A model generated the notes under the pieces. It ran no database searches, had not been told where the DNA came from, and saw only the letters and a list, made by a program, of their open reading frames with translations. From assembly GCA_035726825.1 (NCBI GenBank), contig JALNTX010000003.1:310001-374000 (forward strand): a stretch of 64,000 bases of DNA, read 5' to 3'. This DNA is from Pseudocitrobacter sp913778145. Lineage in GTDB: Bacteria > Pseudomonadota > Gammaproteobacteria > Enterobacterales > Enterobacteriaceae. This document shows, piece by piece, positions 24,731-33,935 of the stretch. Position 1 is the first letter of the stretch; every line of letters starts with the position of its first letter. A program made the position numbers and the translations under genes.

Positions 24731-25829
24731 TCATAACCCTGCTTTCAAACTTGCTTCGATAAATTGATCCAGACTGCCGTCCAGCACCGCCTGCGTGTTA
24801 CGGGTTTCTACACCGGTACGCAAGTCTTTGATGCGGGAGTCGTCCAGGACATAAGAACGAATCTGGCTTCCCCAGCCGATATCAGACTTGTTGTCTTCCA
24901 TCGCCTGCTTCTCCGCGTTCTTCTTCTGCATTTCCAGTTCATAAAGCTTCGCTTTCATCTGCTTCATGGCCTGGTCTTTGTTCTTGTGCTGAGAACGGTC
25001 GTTCTGGCACTGCGTTACCGTGTTGGTCGGAATGTGGGTAATACGTACCGCGGATTCCGTACGGTTAACGTGCTGACCACCCGCCCCTGACGCGCGATAC
25101 ACGTCGATGCGCAGGTCAGCCGGGTTGATTTCGATATCGATATCGTCATCGACTTCCGGGTAAACAAACGCAGAGCTGAAAGAGGTGTGGCGACGTCCAC
25201 CGGAGTCGAACGGGCTCTTACGCACCAGGCGGTGAACGCCGGTTTCAGTGCGTAACCAGCCGTACGCGTAATCACCGGAAATCTTGATGGTGACGGATTT
25301 GATACCCGCAACTTCACCTTCAGATTCTTCGATGATCTCGGTTTTGAAGCCGCGCGCTTCGGCCCAACGCAGATACATGCGCTCAAGCATGCTGGCCCAG
25401 TCCTGCGCTTCGGTGCCGCCGGAACCTGCCTGGATATCCAGGTAGCAGTCGGCGTTATCATATTCACCGGAGAACATGCGGCGGAATTCCAGCTGCGCCA
25501 GCTTCTCTTCCAGTGTGTCGAGTTCCGCTACGGCTTCGTTGAAGGTCTCTTCGTCATCTGCTTCTACGGCGAGCTCAAGCAGCCCGGAAACATCTTCCAG
25601 CCCCTGAGACATTTGGTCCAGGGTGTCGACGATGGCTTCCAGAGAGGAACGCTCTTTACCCAGCGCCTGTGCGCGCTCAGGTTCGTTCCAGACGTCCGGC
25701 TGTTCCAGCTCGGCGTTTACTTCTTCAAGACGCTCTTTCTTGGCATCATAGTCAAAGATACCCCCTAAGAACGTCAGAGCGCTCCGTGAGGTCCTGAATG
25801 CGGTTGTTTACCGGGTTAATTTCAAACAT
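24731..25829 (-). CDS. prfB: Peptide chain release factor 2 (programmed +1 frameshift)
   Basis: Ends translation at UGA and UAA. The gene starts at the ATG at 25829 ([25 protein letters not shown]), reaches an in-frame TGA at codon 26 and continues in the +1 frame ([13 protein letters not shown]). With one skipped base the length is 365 residues, exactly that of E. coli RF2. The specificity tripeptide is SPF (in RKSPFDSGG) and the hydrolysis motif is GGQ (in SGAGGQHVN). The residue before SGAGGQ is Ala (YRASGAGGQ), the form found in most strains, rather than the Thr246 of K-12. It heads the prfB-lysS operon. Confidence 0.97.
25752..25766 (-). promoter_or_regulatory. RF2 autoregulatory frameshift site
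   Basis: The message reads AGG GGG TAT CTT TGA C. A Shine-Dalgarno-like AGGGGG sits three bases before the CUU slip codon, followed by UGA and C, identical in plan to the E. coli prfB site. When RF2 is scarce the ribosome pauses at UGA and slips +1 into the main frame. Confidence 0.97.
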
Positions 25830-25919
25830 GGTCTGTTTTCTTTTAATGGACGTGTAAAATTCAGTTATAAGGGCGAGATTTTACCGGATCTGCGCCCTTA
25901 TTTATAGCGATTACTGGCG

Positions 25920-27653
25920 CTAAATTGGCCAGATATTGTCGATGATTAACTGCAAACTGCGGTTTCCACGAAACTCGTTGATATCGAGCTTGTAGGCAAG
26001 CTTAACTTCGCGCACGCCGTTATCCGGCCAGCAGGTGGTATCGACGTTAAAGGCGATGCCGTCCAGCAGCGGGCCACCGCCTATCGGTTCAACCATCACT
26101 TTCAGGTGACGTTCGCCAACAATACGCTGTTGCAGCAGACGAAAATGGCCGTCAAACAGCGGTTCCGGGAACATCTGCCCCCACGGCCCGGCTTCACGCA
26201 GCATCTGCGCCACGTCCAGCGTCATCTCCTGCGGGGAAAGTTCACCATCCGAAAGAATTTCCCCCTGCAACAGGGCCGGGTCGAGCCATTCGGTGACCAG
26301 TTCGCCAAAGCGCTGCTGGAACTCATCAAACTTCGTTTCTTCCAGCGATAAACCGGCCGCCATCGCGTGGCCGCCAAACTTCATCATCAGGCCAGGATAA
26401 AGCGTGTCCAGGCGTTCCAGCGCGTCGCGCATATGCAGCCCCTGAATCGAACGGCCAGAACCTTTCAGCATGCCGTCTCCGGCAGGCGCAAAGGCAATTA
26501 CCGGGCGATGGAACCGCTCTTTGATACGCGAGGCGAGAATACCCACCACGCCCTGATGCCATTCAGGATGATACATCGCCAGCCCGCCGGGCAGCGTTTC
26601 GCTGCTGCGCTCCAGCTTTTCGCACAGCGTGAGCGCTTCCGCCTGCATGCCCTGTTCAATCTCTTTACGCGTCTGGTTAAGCGCATCGAGTTCATTTGCC
26701 AGCATACGGGCTTCGCCGAGATTTTCGCTCAGCAGTAATGCCACGCCGACCGACATATCGTCCAGCCGCCCGGCCGCGTTCAGACGCGGGCCAAGGGCAA
26801 AGCCGAGATCGCTCGCCACCAGCTTTTGCGGGTCGCGATTAGCAATTTCCAGCAAGGCTTTGATGCCTGGGCGGCACACGCCCGCGCGAATGCGGCTCAG
26901 GCCCTGCCAGGTCAGAATGCGGTTATTGGCATCCAGCGGTACTACGTCTGCAACCGTACCCAGCGCCACCAGATCGAGGAACTCAACAATTTTCGGCACC
27001 GCGATGCCGCGCGATTCAAACCAGCCTTTCGCCTTCAGGTGATTACACAGCACCAGCATCAGGTAGAACGCCACGCCCACGCCCGCCAGCGATTTGGACG
27101 GGAACGGGCAGTCCACCAGATTTGGGTTTACCATCGCATCGGCATCCGGCAGCGTCTCGCCCGGCAGGTGGTGATCGGTCACCAGCACGCTGATCCCCAA
27201 CGCGTGCGCGTGATCGACGCCCGCGTGCGAAGAGATCCCGTTATCCACCGTCATGATCATCTGCGCGCCACGGGCGTGCGCCTGATCGACGACTTCCGGG
27301 CTTAGTCCATAACCGTCTTCAAAACGGTTCGGCACCAGATACTCCACGTTGTGGCAGCCCATCGCACGCAGCGAGAGCACGCTCAATGCGGTGCTGGTCG
27401 CGCCATCGGCGTCAAAATCACCCACCACCATAATGCGCAGGTTTTTCTCGAACGCATCGTGCAGCATCTCAACGGCTTTTTCGACGCCCGTTAACGTGCG
27501 CCAGTGCAGCATGCCCTTGAGGCCGCGCTCCAGATCGTCCGCCGATTTCACGCCGCGGCTGGCGTACAAACGACGCAGCAATGGCGGTAAATCAGCGGGC
27601 AGCGAATCTGAATCAACCGCCTCGCGGCGGCGAAGTTGAATCTGTGGTTTCAC
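25920..27653 (-). CDS. recJ: Single-stranded-DNA-specific exonuclease RecJ
   Basis: A 5'-3' exonuclease in recombination and mismatch repair; 577 residues, starting with GTG as in E. coli. The DHH phosphoesterase core shows VVGDFDADGATSTAL (about 75-89), MIMTVDNGIS, VTDHHLPG (the DHH motif) and MVNPN. The DHHA1 part has GSGRSIQGLHMRDAL and KFGGHAMAAGLSLE. It lies in the order xerD-dsbC-recJ-prfB and starts five bases after dsbC ends. Confidence 0.97.
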   Translation of the reverse strand: MKPQIQLRRREAVDSDSLPADLPPLLRRLYASRGVKSADDLERGLKGMLHWRTLTGVEKAVEMLHDAFEKNLRIMVVGDFDADGATSTALSVLSLRAMGCHNVEYLVPNRFEDGYGLSPEVVDQAHARGAQMIMTVDNGISSHAGVDHAHALGISVLVTDHHLPGETLPDADAMVNPNLVDCPFPSKSLAGVGVAFYLMLVLCNHLKAKGWFESRGIAVPKIVEFLDLVALGTVADVVPLDANNRILTWQGLSRIRAGVCRPGIKALLEIANRDPQKLVASDLGFALGPRLNAAGRLDDMSVGVALLLSENLGEARMLANELDALNQTRKEIEQGMQAEALTLCEKLERSSETLPGGLAMYHPEWHQGVVGILASRIKERFHRPVIAFAPAGDGMLKGSGRSIQGLHMRDALERLDTLYPGLMMKFGGHAMAAGLSLEETKFDEFQQRFGELVTEWLDPALLQGEILSDGELSPQEMTLDVAQMLREAGPWGQMFPEPLFDGHFRLLQQRIVGERHLKVMVEPIGGGPLLDGIAFNVDTTCWPDNGVREVKLAYKLDINEFRGNRSLQLIIDNIWPI

Positions 27654-27658
27654 GCGAA

Positions 27659-28372
27659 TTATTTACCGCTGGTCTGTTTTTTGTGTTCGTCGAGGAAGGC
27701 TTTCATCTCTTTCGGCCCCTGATAACCCGGCACAACGTAGCCATCGTTCAGGACAATCGCCGGCGTACCGTTGACGCCAAACTGTACGCCCAGCGCGTAG
27801 TGATCCGCGATGTTGATATCGCAACTGGCAGGCTGTACGCCTTTGCCGTTCATCGCGTCATCAAAGGCTTTGTTGCGATCTTTAGCGCACCAAATCGCTT
27901 TCATGTCCTGCTCGGCCTGGCTCTGAATGCCCTGACGCGGGAAAGCGAGGTAACGCACGGTGATCCCCAGCGCGTTGTAGTCGCTCATCTCTTCATGCAG
28001 CTTGTGGCAGTAGCCGCAGGTGATATCGGTAAAGACGGTAATCACGTGCTGCTCTTTTGGCGCTTTGTAGACAATCATCTCTTTTTCCAGGGCGTTGAGA
28101 TGGGTCATCAGCAGTTGATTGGTGACATTAACCGGCTGCGCGCCGCTGACGTCATACATCGGCCCCTGAATAATGTGTTTGCCATCTTCGGTGACATACA
28201 GCACGCCGCTGTTGGTCAGCACGGTTTTCATGCCCGCGACCGGCGCATTCTGGATATCCGTACTCTGAACGCCCAGTTTAGCCAGCGACTGTTTAATCGC
28301 CGCATCATCCGCGTGGGTGGTAGCGGAAAAAGCCGCCGCCAGCAGGGTAAACATCACTAAACCTTTTTTCAT
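27659..28372 (-). CDS. dsbC: Periplasmic disulfide isomerase DsbC
   Basis: Reshuffles wrong disulfides in the periplasm. The ATG at 28372 follows an AAGGACGAG site and starts a signal peptide (about 1-21, ending THA). The 237-residue precursor has the dimerisation domain (about 22-80) and the thioredoxin-like domain with the redox motif CGYC (Cys119 and Cys122 of the precursor) and the cis-proline loop NGTPAIV. A second cysteine pair (IWCAKD...PASCD) is conserved, as in E. coli. The gene lies between xerD and recJ. Confidence 0.97.
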   Translation of the reverse strand: MKKGLVMFTLLAAAFSATTHADDAAIKQSLAKLGVQSTDIQNAPVAGMKTVLTNSGVLYVTEDGKHIIQGPMYDVSGAQPVNVTNQLLMTHLNALEKEMIVYKAPKEQHVITVFTDITCGYCHKLHEEMSDYNALGITVRYLAFPRQGIQSQAEQDMKAIWCAKDRNKAFDDAMNGKGVQPASCDINIADHYALGVQFGVNGTPAIVLNDGYVVPGYQGPKEMKAFLDEHKKQTSGK

Positions 28373-28395
28373 GAACTCGTCCTTTGTGGTCAGCA

Positions 28396-29292
28396 TCACG
28401 CGCGTGGGTGGTGCTGTTGATGAAGTTGTCGCAGTCGCTCTGTCGCCACGTGCGTATAAATTTGTGTTGTCGATAAATCACTATGGCCTAACAGCATCTG
28501 CACCACACGCAAATCTGCGCCGTGATTGAGCAAATGGGTGGCAAATGCGTGACGTAACACGTGCGGGGAGAGCTTTTCGCTGTCGATACCCGCCAGTTGA
28601 GCATAGTGTTTAATGCGATGCCAGAACGTCTGGCGCGTCATTTGTTGCGCGCGCTGGCTGGGGAACAGAACGTCTATCGATACCCCGTTGAGCAACCACG
28701 GGCGACCATGTTCCAGATACGTTTCCACCCAATATACCGCTTCTTCCCCTAGCGGGACGAGGCGTTCTTTGTTGCCTTTACCAATGACGCGTACTACGCC
28801 CTGACGCAGGCTGATATCGCTCATCGTCAGCCCGACCAGTTCAGAGACACGAAGCCCGGTGGCATAGAGTACCTCAAGCATCGCTTTATCGCGCAGCTCC
28901 AGCGGAATATCGGTCACCGGCGATTGTAATAGCCGTTCAACCTGCGATTCGCTCAAATCCTTCGGCAAACGCTGCGGCAGCTTTGGTGAGGCCAGCAAAG
29001 CGCTGGGGTCATCGGCGCGCACTTTCTCGCGATAAAGATGCTGGAAAAAGCGACGCATGGCGCTCAGAAGACGCGCCGAACTGGTGGCTTTATACCCGCC
29101 CTGCTGACGTTCCGCGAGCAAATTCTGCAAATCATCATGCTGTGCGGTATCAAGCGTCAGGCCGCGATGCGCCAGCCATTCGACCACCATAGTGAGATCG
29201 CGACGATAGGCGCTCAGCGTGTTTTCGGCAAGATTGCGCTCCAGCCACAGCGCATCGAGAAATTGTTCGATTCGTGCGAGATCCTGTTCCAC
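28396..29292 (-). CDS. xerD: Site-specific tyrosine recombinase XerD
   Basis: Resolves chromosome dimers at dif with XerC. The start is the GTG at 29292, preceded by AAGGGGC, which gives 298 residues, the E. coli length, with the opening EQDLARIEQFLDALWLERNLAENTLSAYRRDL. Catalytic motifs are present: ATGLRVSELVGL, HVLRHAFATHLLNHGADLRVVQMLLGHSDLSTTQIYTH. It is 23 bases upstream of dsbC, in the conserved order. Confidence 0.97.
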   Translation of the reverse strand: MEQDLARIEQFLDALWLERNLAENTLSAYRRDLTMVVEWLAHRGLTLDTAQHDDLQNLLAERQQGGYKATSSARLLSAMRRFFQHLYREKVRADDPSALLASPKLPQRLPKDLSESQVERLLQSPVTDIPLELRDKAMLEVLYATGLRVSELVGLTMSDISLRQGVVRVIGKGNKERLVPLGEEAVYWVETYLEHGRPWLLNGVSIDVLFPSQRAQQMTRQTFWHRIKHYAQLAGIDSEKLSPHVLRHAFATHLLNHGADLRVVQMLLGHSDLSTTQIYTHVATERLRQLHQQHHPRA

Positions 29293-29394
29293 GTTCGCCC
29301 CTTTGCCTGTTTCATCGGCACCATTATGCCTGAATTGATGACTCTTCTGGTACACTGGCCGCATAGTCACAGCAAGAATCGAGACCTTTACGTT

Positions 29395-29916
29395 ATGAAC
29401 ATCGGCCTTTTTTATGGTTCCAGTACCTGCTACACCGAAATGGCAGCGGAGAAAATTCGCGACATCATCGGCCCGGAACTGGTGACGCTGCACAATGTGA
29501 AAGATGACGCTCCGGCGCTCATGGAGCAGTACGATGTGCTGATCCTCGGCATTCCAACCTGGGATTTCGGTGAGATTCAGGAAGACTGGGAAGCCATCTG
29601 GGAACAGCTGGATACGCTGAATTTAGAAGGCAAAATTGTTGCGCTCTATGGTATGGGCGATCAGTTAGGTTACGGCGAATGGTTCCTGGACGCGCTCGGC
29701 ATGCTTCACGATAAACTGGCGACCAAAGGCGTGAAGTTTGTCGGCTACTGGCCGACCGAAGGCTATGAGTTCACCAGCCCGAAACCGGTCATCGCCGACG
29801 GTCAACTGTTTGTTGGCCTCGCACTCGACGAGACTAATCAGTACGACCTGAGCGATGAACGCATTCAGAACTGGTGCGAACAAATTCTTGGCGAAATGGC
29901 CGAACAATTCTCTTAA
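29395..29916 (+). CDS. fldB: Flavodoxin 2
   Basis: A 173-residue FMN electron carrier, the same length as E. coli FldB. The phosphate-binding loop is GSSTCYTEMAAEKI near the start (residues about 8-21), and the flavin-flanking loops are IPTWDFGEIQEDWE and YGMGDQLGYGEWF. It is divergent from xerD and convergent with ygfX, whose stop codon overlaps its own by four bases. In E. coli fldB is induced by oxidative stress through SoxS; no clear soxbox was picked out by eye here. Confidence 0.97.
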   Translation: MNIGLFYGSSTCYTEMAAEKIRDIIGPELVTLHNVKDDAPALMEQYDVLILGIPTWDFGEIQEDWEAIWEQLDTLNLEGKIVALYGMGDQLGYGEWFLDALGMLHDKLATKGVKFVGYWPTEGYEFTSPKPVIADGQLFVGLALDETNQYDLSDERIQNWCEQILGEMAEQFS

Positions 29917-30329
29917 TGCTTACTCGGCGCGGGCTGCTGCATCACGATACGCCGCAGGTCGCGCCACTCTTCGGCATCCATACTGTCTGCCGCAATCCAT
30001 AAATGCTGACGACGACGGCTGGCCAGCCTGCGTAAACGCAGCATCATGCCAGAGTTCAGTACCCACGGATGACCGAGGATCTCCCACTCCTGATCGCGCC
30101 AGCGAAGGCGTGAATCCATCAGCAGTTTAATTTCCCCCTGATGGCTATTGATGCGCCGCTGACTGCGTACACAATCAAACACCACCAGCGACAGTAATAA
30201 CAGCCATAGCGGGGTGTAGCTCAACGGCCAGGGCATCAGCAAGATGAAGGCCGCCACCAGGCCGTGGAGCAGTAAAGAGAGCCATTGTGAGCGCCAGGAG
30301 ACGCGTAAATCAGATTGCCACAGGACCAC
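29913..30329 (-). CDS. ygfX: YgfX (CptA) membrane protein
   Basis: A 138-residue protein with two close hydrophobic segments (about 14-50, WLSLLLHGLVAAFILLMPWPLSYTPLWLLLLSLVVFD) and a soluble tail rich in Arg and Trp (MDSRLRWRDQEWEILGHPWVLNSGMMLRLRRL). This matches E. coli YgfX, described as the toxin-like partner of SdhE (YgfY) that affects cytoskeletal proteins; that role is debated. It overlaps the 3' end of sdhE by 20 bases, so the two are coupled. Confidence 0.93.
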   Translation of the reverse strand: MVLWQSDLRVSWRSQWLSLLLHGLVAAFILLMPWPLSYTPLWLLLLSLVVFDCVRSQRRINSHQGEIKLLMDSRLRWRDQEWEILGHPWVLNSGMMLRLRRLASRRRQHLWIAADSMDAEEWRDLRRIVMQQPAPSKH

Positions 30330-30576
30330 GTTCCCGATTCCGAGTCTGAATTAAATGCACCATGCGCTGAAGATCAGCATCCGCCGGCTTACCGTGATTC
30401 ATCAGCCAGTTGAACAAATCTGGATCGTCGCACTCCAGCAGACGAATAAAAATCGCTTTGTCACCGTCGCTCAGCGAATCGTACTCATGCTCGAAAAACG
30501 GCATGATGGAGATATCGAGCTCACGCATACCGCGACGGCATGCCCAGTGGATACGGGCTTTATTATTGATGTCCAT
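30310..30576 (-). CDS. sdhE: FAD assembly factor SdhE
   Basis: Promotes covalent attachment of FAD to succinate dehydrogenase and fumarate reductase. The ATG at 30576 gives 88 residues, beginning MDINNKARIHWACRRGMRELDISIMPFFE. The RGxxE motif needed for flavinylation is present as RGMRE (residues about 15-19). An upstream in-frame ATG would add nine residues with no support from the family. Coupled with ygfX and divergent from ygfZ; the 247-base gap between them holds no gene. Confidence 0.96.
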   Translation of the reverse strand: MDINNKARIHWACRRGMRELDISIMPFFEHEYDSLSDGDKAIFIRLLECDDPDLFNWLMNHGKPADADLQRMVHLIQTRNRERGPVAI

Positions 30577-30823
30577 AATTTCCTTCCAGCATAACGATGT
30601 CATTAGTTTAACGTGTTTTTTGCACTTACTTTACAGCAATCTCGTTAATCGCGGGCAACATTCAGAAAACCCACGTAAACAAAATGGATTTTCAGATTGC
30701 CTGCGTACCTTATCGCAAACCGCGCGTCAGGGCACGAATCGGCTGTTGAAAGCACTTGCATTGATGACCATCTCTTTTACCATGAGTTATCTACCCGTGC
30801 GTTAAGCAATTCAGGACATCACT

Positions 30824-31804
30824 ATGGCTTTTACACCTTTTCCTCCTCGTCAGCCTTCCGCTTCTGCGCGTTTACCGCTGACGCTTATGACACTTGATGA
30901 CTGGGCGCTGGCGACCCTTACCGGTGCCGACAGTGAAAAGTATCTGCAAGGCCAGGTTACCGCCGATGTCGCGGAACTGGGCGCCAATCAGCATCTGTTA
31001 GCGGCCCATTGCGATGCCAAAGGCAAGATGTGGAGCAACCTGCGCCTGTTTCGCCGTAACGAGGGTTTCGCCTGGATTGAACGCCGCAGCCTGCGCGACA
31101 CACAGCTGACGCAGCTGAAAAAGTACGCGGTGTTCTCTAAAGTGGTTATCGAACCGAACGATACGCTGGTGCTGCTTGGCGTAGCGGGCTTCCAGGCGCG
31201 CGCGGCGCTGGCGAATCTGTTTGCCGAACTGCCGGATGCCGACAAACCGCTGGTGCAGGAAGGCGAAACCTCACTGCTGTGGTTTGCTCACCCGGATGAG
31301 CGTTTCCTGCTGGTGACCGACGAAGCCACCGCCACCCGCGTCACCGATGCCCTGCGTGGTGAAGCGCAGCTTAACAACAGTCAGCAGTGGCTGGCGCTGA
31401 ACATTGAAGCGGGCCTGCCGGTTATTGATGAAGCCAACAGCGGGCAGTTCATTCCGCAGGCCACCAACATTCAGGCGCTGGGCGGCATCAGCTTTAAGAA
31501 AGGCTGTTACACCGGGCAAGAGATGGTGGCGCGCGCCAAATTCCGTGGAGCCAACAAACGCGCGTTGTGGTCCCTGGCGGGAACGGCGAGCCGCGTACCG
31601 GAAGCCGGGGAAGACCTGGAACTGAAGATGGGCGAGAACTGGCGCCGTACCGGCACCATTTTAGCCGCGGTACAGCTCGACGATGGCCGACTGCTGGTGC
31701 AGGCGGTGATGAATAACGATATGGAACCGGACAGCGTATTCCGCGTGCGCGACGATGCCAATACATTGAGCATTGAGCCGCTGCCGTATTCGCTGGAAGA
31801 GTGA
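30824..31804 (+). CDS. ygfZ: tRNA-modifying/Fe-S cluster repair protein YgfZ
   Basis: A folate-binding GcvT-like protein that helps make or repair certain iron-sulfur enzymes. It has 326 residues as in E. coli. The key motif KGCYTGQE is intact, with the essential cysteine at residue 228. The N-terminal part (LTGADSEKYLQGQVTADVAEL) matches the folate-binding fold. A REP element follows directly. Confidence 0.97.
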   Translation: MAFTPFPPRQPSASARLPLTLMTLDDWALATLTGADSEKYLQGQVTADVAELGANQHLLAAHCDAKGKMWSNLRLFRRNEGFAWIERRSLRDTQLTQLKKYAVFSKVVIEPNDTLVLLGVAGFQARAALANLFAELPDADKPLVQEGETSLLWFAHPDERFLLVTDEATATRVTDALRGEAQLNNSQQWLALNIEAGLPVIDEANSGQFIPQATNIQALGGISFKKGCYTGQEMVARAKFRGANKRALWSLAGTASRVPEAGEDLELKMGENWRRTGTILAAVQLDDGRLLVQAVMNNDMEPDSVFRVRDDANTLSIEPLPYSLEE

Positions 31805-31814
31805 TGCTGTTGGT

Positions 31815-31895
31815 GCCGGATGGCGGCTTCGCCTTATCCGGCCTACGTCAGGCATGACGTGGTTTGTAGGCCGGATAAGCGAAGCGCCATCCGGC
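31815..31895. repeat. REP pair between ygfZ and trhA
   Basis: Two inverted arms, one reading GCCGGATGGCGGCTTCGCC and the other TAGGCCGGATAAGCGAAGC, are separated by about 20 bases. This is the classical BIME layout at the meeting point of two converging genes. Confidence 0.92.
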
Positions 31896-31901
31896 AATCA
31901 A

Positions 31902-32561
31902 TCACGCCTGCCCAATATAAAGATAAATCGCCAGGAAGTGGCACACGCTGCCGCCCAGCACAAAGCCGTGCCAGATAGCGTGGTTGTAAGGAATGCGTTT
32001 GCAGACGTAGAAAATCACGCCCAGCGAATACACCACCCCGCCGACCGCCAGTAGCGTTACTCCGCCAATCGCCAGCTTAATCGCCAGTTGATATACCACG
32101 ATCAGCGACAGCCAGCCCATTGTCAGATAGGTGACCAGCGATAGCACCTTGAAGCGGTGCGCGATGGTGAGCTTAAACAGGATACCCAGCAGCGCAAGGC
32201 TCCAGATAACAATCATCAACCCACGCGCCAGCGGTGAATCCAGCCCCACCAGCAAAAATGGTGTATAGGTTCCCGCTATCAGCAAATAGATGGCGCAGTG
32301 GTCAAATTTCTTCAGCCAGATTTTTGCTCGCTGATGTGGAATGGCGTGATACAGCGTCGAGGCGAGAAACAGCAAAATCATGCTGCCCCCGTAGAGGCTA
32401 TAGCTGGTGATTGCCATTGCGCTGGCGTTAGTGTCCACCGCCTGAACCAGCAGCAGAACCAGCCCCACAATACCAAATACAAAACCCACTCCATGGCTGA
32501 TGCTGTTGGCAACTTCCTCTGCCAACGAATAACCCTGTTTAATGAGCGGTTTCTGGTCCAT
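31902..32561 (-). CDS. trhA: TrhA/YqfA, hemolysin III family membrane protein
   Basis: A 219-residue protein with seven hydrophobic segments and the PAQR/hemolysin III signature: ISHGVGFVFG near the start, LYHAIPHQR, DHCAIYLLIAGTYTPF and the C-terminal NHAIWHGFVLGGSVCHFLAI, with the conserved His and Asp ligands. E. coli TrhA is linked to membrane energetics and fluidity. Converges with ygfZ across a REP pair. Confidence 0.94.
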   Translation of the reverse strand: MDQKPLIKQGYSLAEEVANSISHGVGFVFGIVGLVLLLVQAVDTNASAMAITSYSLYGGSMILLFLASTLYHAIPHQRAKIWLKKFDHCAIYLLIAGTYTPFLLVGLDSPLARGLMIVIWSLALLGILFKLTIAHRFKVLSLVTYLTMGWLSLIVVYQLAIKLAIGGVTLLAVGGVVYSLGVIFYVCKRIPYNHAIWHGFVLGGSVCHFLAIYLYIGQA

Positions 32562-32703
32562 TACGTACTCCGGGAGAACAACACAATCTGTTAAACACTC
32601 CTAGCGTAACTGAGAATGATTCCAGTGAACACCTGTTAGCTAAAATAAAAAGGTGTAATTTTGTAAATTAAGAAAAATCAGAAGGTTATAAATCTCATTC
32701 ACC

Positions 32704-33036
32704 TCACACTTGTTCATCGTTTGTGTGAAGATATTTGAACTCAATCACGTGATACGCCGTTTGGCCTGGGTAAATGTCGGTGATCACCTGGCGCAGTTCG
32801 GCGAGCGTCATGTTCTCCTGCTGCGCGTGCCACTCCGTTAACGTATCAAGCGTAATGCGCGAGGTGGACAGCACTTCGATGGTGCAGAAGTAGCCATCAT
32901 CTTCATAACGCCCGACGCGTAAAATATCCCCGGCCTTAAAATGAGACTCGGCATCGTCGCGCAGGGTAATGGTTTTCCGCCCCGCCAGAATATCGTCCTG
33001 AAAACGGCGAAAAAAAGTGATGTCGTTGGGCTGCAT
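32704..33036 (-). CDS. yqfB: N4-acetylcytidine amidohydrolase YqfB (ASCH domain)
   Basis: Hydrolyses N4-acetylcytidine to cytidine. The 110-residue ASCH-domain protein begins MQPNDITFFRRFQDDILAGRKTITLRD and keeps the catalytic residues known for E. coli YqfB: Lys21, Thr24 and Glu74. It has a few extra C-terminal residues (LHTNDEQV) relative to E. coli (103). It is divergent from the RpiR-type regulator, with only 51 bases between the starts. Confidence 0.93.
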   Translation of the reverse strand: MQPNDITFFRRFQDDILAGRKTITLRDDAESHFKAGDILRVGRYEDDGYFCTIEVLSTSRITLDTLTEWHAQQENMTLAELRQVITDIYPGQTAYHVIEFKYLHTNDEQV

Positions 33037-33087
33037 GGTACTATTCCTTTAAGGTCTATAAATTTTACGAGTATCGCCACCGTGAGC

Positions 33088-33816
33088 ATGTTTACCCACA
33101 GCGCCGTTGCCAGCCTCAATAATCTTGAGATGATGGTCTATCACTACGTTATCAAAAACCGCGACAAAGTGATGTACATGACCATTCGCGAACTGGCCGA
33201 TGCGGCAGGGGTCTCCACCACCACGGTGATGCGTTTCTGTCGCAAGCTCAACTGCGACGGCTACTCTGAATTTCGGGTGCGTTTTAAATTGTATCTGGAG
33301 CAGAACGAACCGCAACAGGCTAATTTCGGTGCCAGCGAAATTATCAGTTTTTTTAAAAGCGTCAACAATGATGAATTTGATACATTACTCGATGACGCCG
33401 TCGATATTATATTATCTTCGGAACGTATTATTTTCGTTGGCGCGGGCACTTCTGGCTCACTGGCAAAATATGGTGCGCGCTTTTTCTCTAATATCGGTAA
33501 GTTCAGTAATCACATTGATGATCCGTATTTCCCGGTCACCAACGACATGGCCAAAAACGCGCTGGCAATTGTGCTCTCTGTTTCCGGTGAAACGGAAGAG
33601 ATCCTGCGGTTTGCCAGCCAGTTCAGCCTGCATCACTGCAAGGTGATGTCGATAACCAGCCATGAGCACTCACGTTTGGCGAAGCTCGCCGATTTCAATC
33701 TCTCCTGGCATTTCCCGCAAACGCGCATTGGTGGCGTTTATGATATTACGACGCAGATCCCGGTTGTTTATATTCTGGAATCTCTGGCTCGCAAACTGGC
33801 GAAGAAATTAGCATAA
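33088..33816 (+). CDS. RpiR/MurR-family (HTH-SIS) transcriptional regulator
   Basis: The ATG at 33088 is used; a GTG two codons upstream is also possible and neither has a strong ribosome site. The 242-residue protein has an N-terminal HTH_6 domain (about 25-75, MTIRELADAAGVSTTTVMRFCRKLNCDGYSEFRV) and a SIS sugar-phosphate-binding domain (about 105-235, IIFVGAGTSGSLAKYGARF, VLSVSGETEEIL). It most likely senses a phosphosugar and controls bglA, which starts 119 bases downstream on the same strand and makes a 6-phosphosugar product. Not present in the K-12 order here. Confidence 0.88.
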   Translation: MFTHSAVASLNNLEMMVYHYVIKNRDKVMYMTIRELADAAGVSTTTVMRFCRKLNCDGYSEFRVRFKLYLEQNEPQQANFGASEIISFFKSVNNDEFDTLLDDAVDIILSSERIIFVGAGTSGSLAKYGARFFSNIGKFSNHIDDPYFPVTNDMAKNALAIVLSVSGETEEILRFASQFSLHHCKVMSITSHEHSRLAKLADFNLSWHFPQTRIGGVYDITTQIPVVYILESLARKLAKKLA

Positions 33817-33843
33817 AAATACAGGGTGTTTTTTCGATGTAAC

Positions 33844-33871
33844 ATATAACATGGCACGACATTTGTTATAT
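33844..33871. promoter_or_regulatory. Candidate operator upstream of bglA
   Basis: ATATAACA (33844-33851) and TGTTATAT (33864-33871) are a perfect 8-bp dyad with a 12-bp spacer, centred about 80 bases before bglA and just after the RpiR-type gene. Its size and symmetry suit a dimeric HTH-SIS repressor; binding is inferred. Confidence 0.5.
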
Positions 33872-33935
33872 CGTGACTTTTCGATACCCTTTGTTAGACT
33901 CACTTTAATTGCATTAACGAGTGAGTATAGCAACA